Shown here: piece by piece, positions 22,997-33,690 of the stretch | Layout: every line of letters starts with the position of its first letter | How positions within the stretch are numbered: position 1 is the stretch's first letter | Assembly: GCA_016081115.2 (NCBI GenBank) | Contig: CM071931.1 | Location: 23,660,317 to 23,724,316, forward strand | Length of the DNA stretch: 64,000 nt | From: Rehmannia glutinosa | Lineage: Eukaryota; Streptophyta; Magnoliopsida; Lamiales; Orobanchaceae | Reading direction: 5' to 3' | The notes under the pieces: model-generated | Seen by the model: the letters and a program-made list of their open reading frames with translations, nothing else | Told to the model about the DNA's origin: nothing | The model's database searches: none | Translations under genes and position numbers: made by a program

Positions 22997-23820
22997 ACGC
23001 CTCCATTAAATAAAATAAAAAAACTGTGAAGAACTCGAAAATTACAGTTCATGAAAGTTACAGAGAAAAAACCAGAAAAATCGGTGCAATATTACAGAGA
23101 AATAACAAACAGTGAGTTCGAAAACTAAATATGCAACAAAACTCAACTAAATATGCATTATCTGAAAACTATATATGCAGTGTAAAAAAACTAATATGTA
23201 GTACATTATATCCAACTATGCAAGACGTCATAAACTATGCAACAAAATCAACTATGTATTATCTAGAAACTATCTATGCATTGTGGAATAACTAAATATG
23301 CAGTACATTATGTAACATCCCATTCTTATAATTTCCAAAAGCAACATCCCATTTTCATAACTAAATATACATTATATTGAACCTATTTATGCAGTGTAGT
23401 ATAAATACATATGCAGTACATTATATTCAATTATATCTTATTTTCGTAAAACAGTGCCAACAAAATAACTAAATATGCATTATTTGATGTCTAATTATGC
23501 ATGTCTAATTAGAGAAGAACCCTAACTATCTTTGTAAAATAAAAATATTTGGAAAGAAAACAGGCTCCTTAAATTCCGCCACAAAATCCTAAGGCAGTGT
23601 CAATTTCACCCATAAAATCATTGGGACCACTAATTTGAATTACAAAATTACAATCTTACCCTTAAAATCAGCGAAAATTAGGAAATAATTAAAAAAACTG
23701 AATTAATCACATCCCTTCATTTTTTAAGATCAATGGGTAAGATGAGTCCACACTCTCTCACCTAAGGAGGGTGGTCTCATTTGAACCAAATCCTATATAT
23801 ATATATATATATATATATAT

Positions 23821-24235
23821 CAGTTGACCGCTATATTAAAAGTATTTTGTATCATTTCATTGAGTTGTATATTTGGAATTATTTGACATGTACACTGCAA
23901 TATGGTTGTGCTTTCATCTTTCTCTGTTAAAATTCTTTCACTAGCCAATTAGCCGTTTATTAATCCGGTGCCTAATGTTGCAGTGAAGGCTTTCCCAAAG
24001 GATGACCCAACCAAGCCCTGCAAGCTGACCTCAGAATATGTGACAATGTTCTTGACAACTCTGCTTTATTTTGTTTTCTTTGCCTCTTGTACTACCTATA
24101 CAATTGATTAGATCAGTAATGTAATTAGATACAAATGATGATAATGCTAACACTTAGTGAAGGATCGCATTTTGCTGCAAAGAATTCAGCCTCATATTTA
24201 ATGGTACATTTGCTTTCACTATTTTTTTTTGGCAA
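23821..24235 (+). other. Unique-looking spacer with a gene scrap
   Basis: It contains intron-like sequence up to the ribosomal protein L3 exon fragment at 23984, then AT-rich sequence with no further coding match. Confidence 0.4.
23984..24033 (+). pseudogene. Ribosomal protein L3 exon fragment
   Basis: Right after an acceptor-like TGTTGCAG, the bases read (V)KAFPKDDPTKPCKLT, which I recognise as the highly conserved segment near residue 30 of eukaryotic cytosolic ribosomal protein L3. The match stops abruptly about 50 bp later, and the rest of the gene is not in the window. It is likely a captured or left-over fragment, with some adjacent intron upstream. Not functional. Confidence 0.65.
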
Positions 24236-24590
24236 AAACTTGGGTGAGATGGTCTCATGGATTTAGATCCGTGAGACGGAGTCCTTACACAAAATTTTAA
24301 AGATTTTTTTTTCCAGATTTTATTTTTATTAGGGTTTATATTTATTTTTTTAGGGTTTATTTTGTTTCTTGGGTTTATTTTTTATTTTTTGGGTTTATTT
24401 TTGTTTTTCGGGTTTATTTTTTGGTTTATTCTTCATGGTTCATGTTTTTAGGGTTTATTTTTGTTTCTTCATGGTTCATTATTATTTTTAAATTTATTTT
24501 CATGGTTCATGTTCTCAAGACGGAGCCCTTAGGAGGTCCGTCTCACGGATTTAGATCCGTGAGACCGTCTCACAAGAGACTTGCTCATTT
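24236..24590. mobile_element. MITE with palindromic terminal repeats
   Basis: The left end (GAGATGGTCTCATGGATTTA...GATCCGTGAGACGGA) and right end (TCCGTCTCACGGATTTAGATCCGTGAGACCGTCTC) are inverted copies. Each is itself almost a palindrome around GATTTAGATC. The interior repeats GGGTTTATTTTT-like units (24340-24480). There is no coding capacity. Confidence 0.7.
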
Positions 24591-24945
24591 TTTTTTCTTT
24601 TTCTGATGCTTGGTTCTTCTGCTTCTCCTTGTTTTTTATTATTTGTTCTTTGAGATTAAGATAGCTAAGACTAAAATTGATTAAATGTTCTTTTGGCATA
24701 TGATACTAGCAGTAAAATTGATTACATGTATTTTGGCATCTCAGTTAGCACAATAGAGTTGGTAACTAAATTCACAGTTATTTCTTTTAAAACAATTATC
24801 ATGCATGAATGTTTTATTAATATACGTGCGTTATAAGTGTTAATCATTCATTCTTTGTGCCTACTGATTCCGTCATGAATTGTAGTTGGTACAGCTTGTT
24901 AAGTTAGGTGGTCTTCTTTAAGTAAAAATAATAACTAGTTTCCTT
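24591..24945. other. Unassigned AT-rich spacer
   Basis: No gene, repeat or structured element recognised. The 5' breakpoint of the following copia remnant lies near its right end. Confidence 0.4.
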
Positions 24946-25720
24946 TTGGCCTTATTTGTTGCCAATAAAACCGAAGAAGATGTCAATTTGTTACTAGCAT
25001 ATAAAGGTGGTGATGGAAGACAAGACAACACTTGGTACCTCGATACTGGTGCAAGCAACCATATGTGTGGAAGAAGAAGCATGTTTGTGGAGCTTGATGA
25101 ATCGGTGAGTGGCAATGTTTCTTTTGGAGATGAGTCTAAAGTCCCGGTCAAAGGAAAATGCAAAATTCTAATCCGCTTGAAGAATGGAAGTTATCAATTT
25201 ATTTCTAATATCTATTACGTTCCAAATATGAAAAGTAATATCTTGAGTTAGGGACAACTCTTAGAGAAAGGCTACGACATTCACATGAAAGATCGTAGTC
25301 TTTCTATAAGAGATGATAGAAATAATTTAATCACTAAAGTGCCAATGTCAAGAAATAGAATGTTGTTATTAAATATCCTGAATGATGTAGCAAAATGTCT
25401 CAAAGCTTGCTACAAAGATATATCTTGGCTTTGGCATCTACGATTTGGGCACTTAAATTTTGGCGGATTAGAATTACTATCAAAGAAAGAGATGGTAAGA
25501 GAATTACCTTCCATCAATCATCCCGATCAACTATGCGAAGGATGCTATTGGGAAAACATATCAGAAAGAGTTTTTCAAAGGAATCAAGCTCGAAATCACA
25601 GAAGCCCCTGGAGCTCATACACACTATGTTTGTGGACCAATCAAGCCAAGCTCTCTCGGTAAAAATAATTATTGCTTCCTCTTTATTGATGATTTCTCTA
25701 GAAAGACCTGGGTATATTTT
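24946..25720 (+). pseudogene. Protease and integrase zinc domain, third copia element
   Basis: The protease active site is YLDTGASNHMCG (about 25036-25070). A stop at 25249 precedes the GQL-like box (GQLLEKGYDI). The integrase zinc finger is WHLRFGHLNFGGL...LCEGC (about 25431-25550). The frame is lost shortly after the CEGC, so the next integrase segment reads in other frames until 25721. Confidence 0.8.
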
Positions 25721-26107
25721 TTGAAACAGAAGTCTGAAGTGTTCGAAGCATTCAAGAAATTCAATGCTATGGTGGAAAATGAAAGTGGATGCAAAATCAA
25801 GGCAATGCGATCAGATCGTGGAGGAGAATTCACATCTAAGGAGTTCCAAGAATTTTGCGAAGCAAATGGAATCCGGCGTCCCTTGACAGTCCCAAGATCC
25901 CCCCAACAAAATGGCGTAGCTGAGAGAAAGAATAGAACAATTCTTGAAATGGCAAGATGCATGCTCAAAAGCAAAAGGCAAAAAGGAGTTAAAGGAAGCG
26001 AGTGGCGTGTGCGGTGTACCTGTCAAATCGTTCACCAACCAGAAGTGTGTGGGGAAAAACACCACAAGAAGCTTGGAGTGGAAGAAAATCAGGTATCTCT
26101 CATCTAA
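25721..26107 (+). pseudogene. Integrase core, third copia element
   Basis: It shows RSDRGGEFTSKEF (second acidic residue, about 25810) and PQQNGVAERKNRTI (catalytic Glu, about 25901-25940). The first acidic residue lies just upstream in LFIDDFSRKTW (about 25680-25710). A frameshift near 25980-26000 moves the reading into the next ORF. The integrase C-terminus continues there from 26002 (LKVFGSKAYAHVP; FIFIGYDSNSKSYKLYN). Confidence 0.8.
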
Positions 26108-27723
26108 AAGTATTTGGAAGCAAAGCATATGCACACGTACCTGACGAGAGAAGAAGTAAACTTGATGACAAAAGCGAGGCATTCATCTTCATCGGGTATG
26201 ACTCAAATTCTAAAAGTTATAAGTTATATAATCCAATTACTAAGAAGCTTGTAATAAGTCGTAATGTAGAGTTTGATGAAGAATCAGATTGGGATTTTGG
26301 TTCCCAAAACAACTTCAATTTCTTTTTAGATTTTGAAGAAAATGAGTCGAGACCAACCGAGCCAACCATAGAAGTTCAGCAAGAGCCAACTACTCCATCC
26401 ACTTCACAATCAATAGCTGAAGGAGACTCGTCACCATCATTTCTAAATGAAAGAGGCATAACACGTGCAAGGAGTCTAGAAGATCTTTATGAGAACACCG
26501 AGAGGATAGATGATATCACTTTATTCTGTCTATTTGCAGATTGTGAACCAGTGACTTTTGAAGAAGCAGTCCAAAATAAAAGATGGAGAGATGTTATGGA
26601 TGAAGAGATACAAGCAATCATGAAGAACGACACGTGGGAGCTGACCTCACTTCCAAAAGGACATAAGGCTATCGTCGTCAAGTGGGTGTACAAAGCAAAC
26701 AAGAATGCTAAAGGAGAAATTGAAAGATATAAAGCAAGGCTAGTCGCAAAAAGCTATAGTCAAAGAGTTGGAATCGACTATGACGAGGTGTTTGCTCCAG
26801 TAGCTCGCTTGGAAACAATAAGGCTTATTATTTCTTTAGCAGCTCAAAACAGATGGAAGATTCACCAGATGGACGTAATGTCAGCTTTCTTAAATGGAGT
26901 TCTCGAGGAAGAAGTCTACATTGAACAGCCAAAGGGCTATGTGGTGAAGAAAGAAGAAGATAAAGTCTTGAAGCTGAAGAAGGCTCTATACGGATTAAAG
27001 CAAGCACCACGGGCTTGGAATAGCAGGATCGATAAATACTTGCAAGAGAATGGGTTCACTAAATGCCCGCACGAACATGCACTTTATGTCAAGGTCAGAA
27101 AAGATGATGTTTTGATCGTGTGTTTATATGTGGATGACTTGATCTTCACAGGAAATAATCCAGACATGTTTGAAAAGTTCAAGAAAGCAATGACCAGAGA
27201 ATTTGAGATGACTGATATCGGGCTTATGGCATATTACCTTGGCGTTGAAGTTAAACAACAAGAAGATGGGATTTTCATCTCGCAAGAAGGCTACACAAAG
27301 GAGATTCTCAAGAAGTTCAAGATGGATAATTGCAAGCCTATTAACACACCAGTGGAGTGCGGGATCAAGCTATCAAAGTATGACAGAGAAGAAAAAGTGG
27401 ACCCGACATTGTACAAGAGTTTGGTTGGAAGTTTGCGATATTTGACGTGCACAAGACTAGACATTCTCTTTGCCACTGGTCTAATAAGTCGCTACATGGA
27501 AAGTCCAACCACTACTCACATGAAGGCTGCTAAAAGGATTCTTCGCTATCTCAAAGGTACGATCAATTACGGCTTATTTTATTCAACAACTAATGATTAT
27601 AAACTTGTTGGCTTTAGTAATAGCGATTGGTCTGGAGATGTGGATGATCGAAAAAGTACTACTGCTTTGTGTTCTTCATGGGAGATATCGCATTCGCTTG
27701 AATGTCAAAGAAGCAGCCGATAG
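26002..27723 (+). CDS. pol fragment: integrase tail, complete RT, start of RNase H (573 codons)
   Basis: This is the longest open frame in the window. It covers the integrase tail (to about residue 90), an acidic linker, and then all RT boxes: ARLVAKSYSQR, DYDEVFAPVARLE, AFLNGVLEEE, KKALYGLKQAPRAW, and CLYVDDLIFTG with both catalytic aspartates present. RNase H starts with FSNSDWSGDVDDRKST and then shifts frame near 27675. The RT domain could fold, but it is not part of an intact polyprotein and no promoter LTR precedes it. The first ATG is arbitrary, because the frame is entered by a frameshift. Confidence 0.85.
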   Translation: MACAVYLSNRSPTRSVWGKTPQEAWSGRKSGISHLKVFGSKAYAHVPDERRSKLDDKSEAFIFIGYDSNSKSYKLYNPITKKLVISRNVEFDEESDWDFGSQNNFNFFLDFEENESRPTEPTIEVQQEPTTPSTSQSIAEGDSSPSFLNERGITRARSLEDLYENTERIDDITLFCLFADCEPVTFEEAVQNKRWRDVMDEEIQAIMKNDTWELTSLPKGHKAIVVKWVYKANKNAKGEIERYKARLVAKSYSQRVGIDYDEVFAPVARLETIRLIISLAAQNRWKIHQMDVMSAFLNGVLEEEVYIEQPKGYVVKKEEDKVLKLKKALYGLKQAPRAWNSRIDKYLQENGFTKCPHEHALYVKVRKDDVLIVCLYVDDLIFTGNNPDMFEKFKKAMTREFEMTDIGLMAYYLGVEVKQQEDGIFISQEGYTKEILKKFKMDNCKPINTPVECGIKLSKYDREEKVDPTLYKSLVGSLRYLTCTRLDILFATGLISRYMESPTTTHMKAAKRILRYLKGTINYGLFYSTTNDYKLVGFSNSDWSGDVDDRKSTTALCSSWEISHSLECQRSSR

Positions 27724-28145
27724 TCACTCTCTCCACCTGTGAAGCTGAGTACGTAGCTGCGACATCTTGTGTTTGCCATGCAGTTTGGCTGAGAAATTTA
27801 TTGAAGGAACTGGGAATGACACAAGAAGAGCCAACTAAGATTCGTGTCGACAACAAGTCAGCTATGGCATTGGCAAAGAATCCAGTATTTCATGATCGAA
27901 GTAAGCACATTGACACTCGCTACCACTACATAAGAGAATGCATATCAAGAAAGGATGTACAAGTGGAGTATGTGAAGTCTCAAGATCAAATTGTGGACAT
28001 CTTCACCAAACCACTCAAGCATGAAGACTTCATACGACTTAGAAATTTTTTTCGGAATGACAAATCAAGTTTAAGGGGGGTGTTGGATTTTAAACTTGAT
28101 TTGAGTCCAATTTATATTGGGCTTAGAAGAATAGTTTTGAGATAA
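27702..28145 (+). pseudogene. RNase H C-terminal part, third copia element
   Basis: It continues RNase H in another frame: TLSTCEAEYVAATSC, VDNKSAMALAKNPV, HDRSKHIDTRYHYIRE, VDIFTKPLKHEDF. It runs through the polypurine tract (28072-28080) and on for about 21 codons into the LTR before a stop at 28143. This is unusual, because copia pol generally ends at or before the tract. Confidence 0.8.
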
Positions 28146-28556
28146 AAGGAAAAATAAGAGCCAAAGCCCAAATGGCCCAAGTTCTAGAATGTATCTAGAA
28201 AAGTCTTATGGAAATATCTTAGATATTATTGGTAAGAAAGCTTGTAGAATATTCTAGGAAAGTAGATATTTTGGAGGATGATTCTAGTAGATGAATTATA
28301 GCCATTAGATCAAATAAATCCTAGCCATTGGTTAGGAAGTTGTACTAGTATAAATAGGGGTGTCTTGATCATTTTGTAACAAGCCAAATTTGAGAAGAAT
28401 CAATACAAGCAAATATTTCTCCACCAAAAACTCTCCTACATTTCTTAGCATAAATAACCTCCTCCTCTTATAAAGAAAAATAGTCCCTCTTCCAACTTCC
28501 AATTTCTAAATCACCCCTCTTTTCTTCTAAACTTGAGATAATATCCTCCTCCAACA
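28081..28556 (+). repeat. 3' LTR of the third copia element
   Basis: Begins TGTTGGA right after TTAAGGGGGG and ends TCCAACA, a perfect 7-bp inverted terminal repeat. It contains TATAAATAGGG (about 28350-28360), a likely TATA box. Confidence 0.85.
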
Positions 28557-28700
28557 TTCAGTGTAGTTTTTAACGTGTGAAGTTTCATCTTCTATTTCTC
28601 CTTTCAGCGTAGTTATCAATGCAGTAGGTGACAAGTCATGGCTTAACACCCGACGGCCTAGGCGGAAAAAGCATGTTATATAGTTATATTCTTCCAAGAA
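28557..28700. other. Short unassigned spacer
   Basis: No gene or repeat recognised. Confidence 0.3.
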
Positions 28701-30445
28701 CCAACTACAAAAAGTAATGCTAGCAAAAAATCAAAGTTTACCGACGGATATTTCAGTCGGTAAACGTTAAAATTCCGTCGGTAAACAGTTTACTGACGGA
28801 GATATAATGCCGACAAATTCCTCCTCAGTAATTGATTACCGACGAATTTTACAACCGTCGGTAAATTGCCGACGAATTTACCATCGAATATTTTTTGAAA
28901 ATTTTGTTGGTTAAAGGTGATTGGGTGACGAGATCCAACGATGTATGAAATACCGACAGAAATAGTCGTCACTAATTACCGATGGATACCTATCTTTAGC
29001 ACTGTTAATATAAGTCTAACTAACCGACGAAAGTAAATCCGCGGTTAATTTTAATAAATGTCTAGTATTCTGACGGATTTTTTTCTTAGGTAACTCTTTT
29101 ATTTTAATTTTTTTTAATAGACTTGATACCTGTGCAAACAATCCATATCCAATGCACAAAGCATAAATTTGCCAAAAACCAAATAATAATATTCACAAAT
29201 TTATCAAATCCTCGTCTAAATTGAAATTGCTTAATTATACCACTATATCAGATCTTATTTTACAATCACATAATCAAATATTCCAATAGCAAGTATCTAA
29301 CGGGAGGGTCATCGGGTTCATATGGTGGCTGCATAGGAGAAGATAGTTGTGTAGTCCATATCGCTGGCGAATCTACCGATTCTCACCTATAATATTTCTG
29401 CAAACAAAAAATATAACTAAGTAACAAATTTAAAGAAAATTCAACAGTATTTCCCCCAGAACTTGGATATGTCATATACAAAAAAATTCACAGTCCAACA
29501 AACAAACAATCCAACAACCCTCATCGCCAAAAAAATGTAAGGTAGATGTATAAGTGAGACCATGAAGAAACTTTGTCATAACATACAAATGTGGCTTTGA
29601 CACCATGAAGAAACTTTGTCATAATTTAATATGTTGAAACATAATTTGATCTGATATATTTCTCTCATGCTTATAATATTTGAAGATTTTGATTTCTATA
29701 TATATTTCACTTATTCATTTTAATGATATTAAAATATTAAAAAGTGATTTGTAAATAAATGAATATTAATTAAATAATCAATTATAAAATTGAAATAATT
29801 CAAAGAATCATTAATGTAAAGTACCCAATTCAACAAAAAAATGAAATTAATATACCAACTAAATATTTTCTTATATTAGTTTACAATTACATTAGTCAAT
29901 CCTATCTTTCATTTTGATATTGGCTGGAGAAGTTTTTTTCTTAAAAGTTGCCTCATGTTGACGTTTGTTTTCAAAATGAAATTTGGCGAAAATCCATCAA
30001 TAAATACATCGGTAATTACCAATATCTATTGTAAAATAAAATAAAAAAATTGGCAAAAATCCGTTAATGAATCCATCGGTAATTACCAATATTTGTTTTA
30101 AGACTAAAAAAACATTGGGAGAAATATTTTGGTAATTACCGACGGATATAAAGTATGTCGATAATGAGAAAAATATTTCAAAACTACCGACATAAAATTA
30201 AATTAACTGTCGGTAATCTTGCTGTAGGGATTCCATTGGTAAACTGACTGAAAAATTAAGCATCAAATTTTGGCTCACAATTTGCCGACAAATTAGCGAG
30301 GGTTTCTTATCCGTCAGAAAAGCCGTTGGTAATCCATAGGTAATTTTACAGTATTTGTTTTAAAATTTTTAGATTGAAATTTGACAGAAATCCATCTGTA
30401 ATCTGTCGGTAAATGCCAACGGATTGGGTCCGTCAGTATGAACTA
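28701..30445. mobile_element. Non-autonomous CACTA (En/Spm)-like element
   Basis: The left end has AACTACAAAAAG, near the CACTACAAGAAA end of plant CACTA elements. It is followed by a cluster of TTACCGACGG / CCGTCGGTAA words in both orientations (28738-29060). The right side has the same cluster reversed (30135-30440), with a CTTGCTGTAGGG candidate end at 30218-30229 inside it. The exact right end is therefore uncertain. The middle (about 29100-30000) is AT-rich. A Pro-rich minus-strand scrap near 29281-29395 may be a leftover exon of an element protein. Confidence 0.55.
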
Positions 30446-30539
30446 GTCTTTGCATTTCCCTTTTTTTTCCTCCCTAAGGCTAAGGCACACATAACGTTCT
30501 ATTTCACCATGTAGAGTGGTGCAATACTGTGATTCTTAA

Positions 30540-30591
30540 ATGGGGAATCAGCAGTTCCCTAGACATTCTCAATGTTCAGAAATAAATACTG
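30540..30591 (+). CDS. MBD gene, exon 1 (candidate)
   Basis: ATG at 30540, 17 codons plus one base, then donor G|GTAAGT. The phase agrees with exon 2. It lies only about 95 bp right of the CACTA-like element. No family match exists for such a short exon, so the start is the weakest part of the gene model. Confidence 0.45.
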
Positions 30592-31720
30592 GTAAGTCCA
30601 TAAGTAAATATTTTTATGTTTTAGTTATGAATTTATGGAAGCTTATTGACAATGACATTTTTGTGCTATTACGAAGACTAATGACGTGGTATGATTTAGT
30701 TATTGCCCGTCGTCATGGTTGAACTCATGTAGCAGACAAGTCTAATACCATAAACTACATGTGCTAACCTTGGAGTAGAGATAAATAACTTAATTGCATT
30801 TTTCATTCCAAAACATGTAAAACAAAATGAAGAAAGAATGATATTCGCGTGTATTAGACGTGTCCATCACATAAATTACATGTTAACTGCAGGTCAGAGA
30901 TAACTAAGCTGATGCAAATATGTTAACTGAATTAAATTGTATGAAAAAATGAGTATTAATTGGCTTACATTGTGCTTTTTCCTTTATTTGAGTTACTGCC
31001 TTTCATTTATTCTGACCAACCTTGTTGTAATGATATGCTTCCTGTTATCTTTACTCCATAAATAGTTTTACTAATGATTGCTATCTTTAAATATCATGAC
31101 AAATTATGTTGATCGTGATTTAAAGTTATGGGCCATCCTCATACTTATAAATTTTATCTCAATTAATAGCATTTCGTTTCCTACGATTTCTAAGGTTTAC
31201 TTTCTTCTTTGTCTGTCTTGCATTATGTTCATGTGTCGCTCAACTTAATAACACCAACATCCAGGTTTGGCTCACCTTTCGTTTAAAATGTCAATGGTGG
31301 TAATTTTTCCAAAGCCTCATCTTAATGAAAAAAGAAAAGAAAACAAAACATACATATGCAGATGCAAGAATTTTATAATGATCGGATATTTGGGAACATA
31401 AACTCTAAAAGTATCTCATGCTACCAGCATTTCTTGCTTTTGTGTTAGTTTATTCCGTTATATACCAATAATTTTTGTTATATTGTTTTCTGTTATTCAC
31501 ATAGGTAGATGTAGAAAAATAGGTTAAGATTTGACTTGGTCCATTTCTTTTACCCTCAGTTATACGAGATGGGATTACGTATTTGATTAAATTTCGCATT
31601 TAGTATTTTAAATTTGAGTTTATGATTGGAATTGATTGTATGGGCATAAGTAGTGCAATAGAAGTGCAGAATCATTCGTCGCATTAACAATTTAATAATG
31701 GCAGTTCTTCAAATCAATAG
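30592..31720 (+). other. MBD gene, intron 1 (candidate)
   Basis: An AT-rich 1.1-kb stretch between GTAAGT and ATCAATAG. No gene or element recognised. Confidence 0.4.
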
Positions 31721-31805
31721 AACAAGAACAAGTTATTGGAGCCAAAAAGGTCTGGGAATCCGTGAAGTACTATACACCTAACTGTTCAAAATGGAGGCTC
31801 ATCCC
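31721..31805 (+). CDS. MBD gene, exon 2, left part
   Basis: Acceptor ATCAATAG, then a reading ending in YYTPNCSKWRL immediately before the LTR array. This is the start of the CW zinc finger. The second of the expected zinc Cys pair is present (the C of CSKW), but the first, three residues earlier, is Thr. The last five bases, ATCCC, are the target-site duplication. Confidence 0.65.
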
Positions 31806-32193
31806 TGTTAAAAATATTAATTTGTAATCCATGTGAAGGCTTTGACAAAAGCAACCATCCAAGGATAATGGTGCAACCATTATTCCAAGTCAACAATGCA
31901 CTACACATGGTTGAGAATTAAAGAGACATGATCTTGTTGTATTAATAATTCAAGCAACACGGTTGATAAGCCTATAAATAGGCAAACGATGAACACATTT
32001 TAGAGCATCCCAAATTGGGATCAAAGACATCCCGAGAGGAATCAAAAGAGGGCAATCCCCAAGAGGGATCAAGTGAGCATCACAGTGTAAAACAATCTGT
32101 GAGCGATCATATGAAAAGAGTAAAGTTGATAATTCCTTCAATTTATTTCTCAATGTCTCTCACATTTTCACACTTACACCCGTATACCCAACA
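31806..32193 (+). repeat. LTR1 of the array
   Basis: 388 bp, TGTTAAAAAT...ACCCAACA. TATA box CCTATAAATAGGC at 31971-31983. Downstream of it are ATCCC...GGGAT hairpins at 32007-32021 and 32055-32069. Confidence 0.92.
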
Positions 32194-32750
32194 ATTTTGG
32201 TATCAGAGTCATCCCTTGCCTGATAACTCCTCCAATTTAAAAAAATGGCTTCAGCCAACAACAGTGAAATTGCATTCACATTTATCCAACAAAGTGTTCC
32301 TATCTTTGTTGAAGAACATTACTGAAATGAGAACGTTGTTCGTGTCCCATGAACTCTGGGATATCGTTGAAGAGAGGGTATAACACATATACTCCGAAGG
32401 AGGAAGAAGCGCTAAAAGAAGCAGCTAAAAAAAACAGCATAAAGAGAACAAGACCAAAGATGCAATAGTTTTGTCCTTTATGCACCAAGGGGTTGTTCGA
32501 TCTATACTTCCGCACATTACGGGTATAAAAATATCGAAAGATGCATTAAAGATTTGTTCTAAAAAATGGAAGATAAAAAAAAGATTATCGTCATTTATGG
32601 CAGAATTCACAACGAGGTGCAAGAAGACGACGTCGTGAAAGGAACCAATACTTGTAAGCACAAACCAAGCTTAGTTGCAAAGGAATATTCTCAACAATTC
32701 AGAGTTGGAGCAACTTTAATATTATGTACGGATTACAACTTAAGAGGGAG
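32194..32750 (+). pseudogene. Interior 1: PBS, gag N-terminus scrap, RT scrap, polypurine tract
   Basis: PBS TGGTATCAGAGTC begins at 32199. ATGGCTTCAGCC (32245) starts a copia-like gag N-terminus (IAFTFIQQSVPIF; MRTLFVSHELWDIVEE) in shifting frames. After a junction the text LVAKEYSQQFRVGA (about 32665-32715) is an RT fragment. The polypurine tract CTTAAGAGGGAG ends at 32750. It cannot encode a working protein, and integrase is absent. Confidence 0.75.
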
Positions 32751-33134
32751 TGTTAAAAATATTAATTTGTAATCCATGTGAAGGCTTTGACAAAACCAAC
32801 CATCCAAGGATAATGGTGCAACCATTATTCTAAGTCAACAATGCACTACACATGGTTGAGAATTAAAGAGACCTAATCTTGTTGTATTAATAATTCAAGC
32901 AAATTGATAAGCCTATAAATAGGCAAATGATGAACACATTTTAGAGCATCCCAAATTGGGATCAAAGACATCCCGAGAGGGATCAAAAGATGGCAATCCC
33001 CAAGAGGGATCAAGTGAGCATCACAGTGTAAAACAATCTGTGAGCGATCATATGAAAAGAGTAAAGCTGATAATTCCTTCAATTTATTTCTCAATGTCTC
33101 TCATATTTTCACACTTACACCCGTATACCCAACA
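32751..33134 (+). repeat. LTR2 of the array (central)
   Basis: 384 bp, very similar to LTR1, and shared between the two interiors. TATA box at about 32911-32923. Confidence 0.92.
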
Positions 33135-33690
33135 ATTTTGGTATCAGAGTCATCCCTTGCCTGATAACTCCTTCAATTTAAAAAAATGGCTTCAGCCAAC
33201 AACAGTGAAATTGCATTCACATTTATCCAACAAAGTGTTCCTATCTTTGTTGAAGAACATTACTGAAATGAGAACGTTGTTCGTGTCCCATGAACTCTGG
33301 GATATCGTTGAAGAGAGGGTATAACACATATACTCCGAAGGAGGAAGAAGCGCTAAAAGAAGCAGCTAAAAAAAACAGCATATATAAAGAGAACAAGACC
33401 AAAGATGCAAGAGTTTTGTCCTTTATGCACTAAGGGGTTGTTCGATCTATACTTCCGCACATTACGGGTATAAAAATATCGAAAGATGCATTGAAGATTT
33501 GTTCTAAAAAATGGAAGATAAAAAAAAGATTATCGTCATTTATGGCAGAATTCACAACGAGGTGCAAGAAGATGACGTCGTGAAAGGAACCAATACTTCT
33601 AAGAACAAAGCAAGCTTAGTTGCAAAGGAATATTCTCAACAATTCAGAGTTGGAGCAACTTCAATATTATGGTGCAACCATAATATATTA
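33135..33690 (+). pseudogene. Interior 2 of the array
   Basis: Nearly the same as interior 1 (PBS at 33135, gag scrap, LVAKEYSQQFRVGA near 33625), but the right junction has lost the polypurine tract and the first part of LTR3. At that junction lies an imperfect inverted repeat of the ATGGTGCAACCAT word. Confidence 0.75.

Larger units (their letters stand above)
21779..23820. mobile_element. Non-autonomous element flanked by TA microsatellite, copy A
   Basis: It is bounded by TATATATATA at 21779-21789 and a longer TA run at 23794-23820. The two inner ends form imperfect inverted repeats of roughly 150 bp: both read inward as ATATATAGGATxTGG, later GTGAG, then a CATCTTA-CCAT-GATC string. There is no transposase. 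A diverged relative lies at 46264-47535, also between TA runs and also carrying a CT microsatellite and the ACTATGCA-rich interior. This resembles the published behaviour of rice Micron elements, which sit in TA microsatellites. Identity with that family is not shown. Confidence 0.6.
24946..28556 (+). mobile_element. Third Ty1/copia element, 5'-truncated
   Basis: It keeps protease, integrase, RT, RNase H, polypurine tract and a 476-bp 3' LTR. The 5' LTR, PBS and gag are missing. The LTR ends are a perfect 7-bp inverted repeat, TGTTGGA...TCCAACA. Protein text differs clearly from the SIRE-like elements, so this is another copia lineage, which I do not name. Confidence 0.85.

Noticed and set aside
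22847..23029. 60-codon ORF ending in a Ser-Leu repeat
   Set aside because: It is just the translation of a CT microsatellite.
30540..30722. 60-codon ORF as an independent small gene
   Set aside because: Only its first 52 bases fit an exon ending at a good GTAAGT donor in phase with the next MBD exon. The remainder is intron.
32015..32383. 122-codon ORF in LTR1 extending into interior 1, and its twin at 32956-33324
   Set aside because: It starts at TTG, not ATG, crosses the LTR end and PBS, and only its last third overlaps gag-like text in the right frame. Not a gene.
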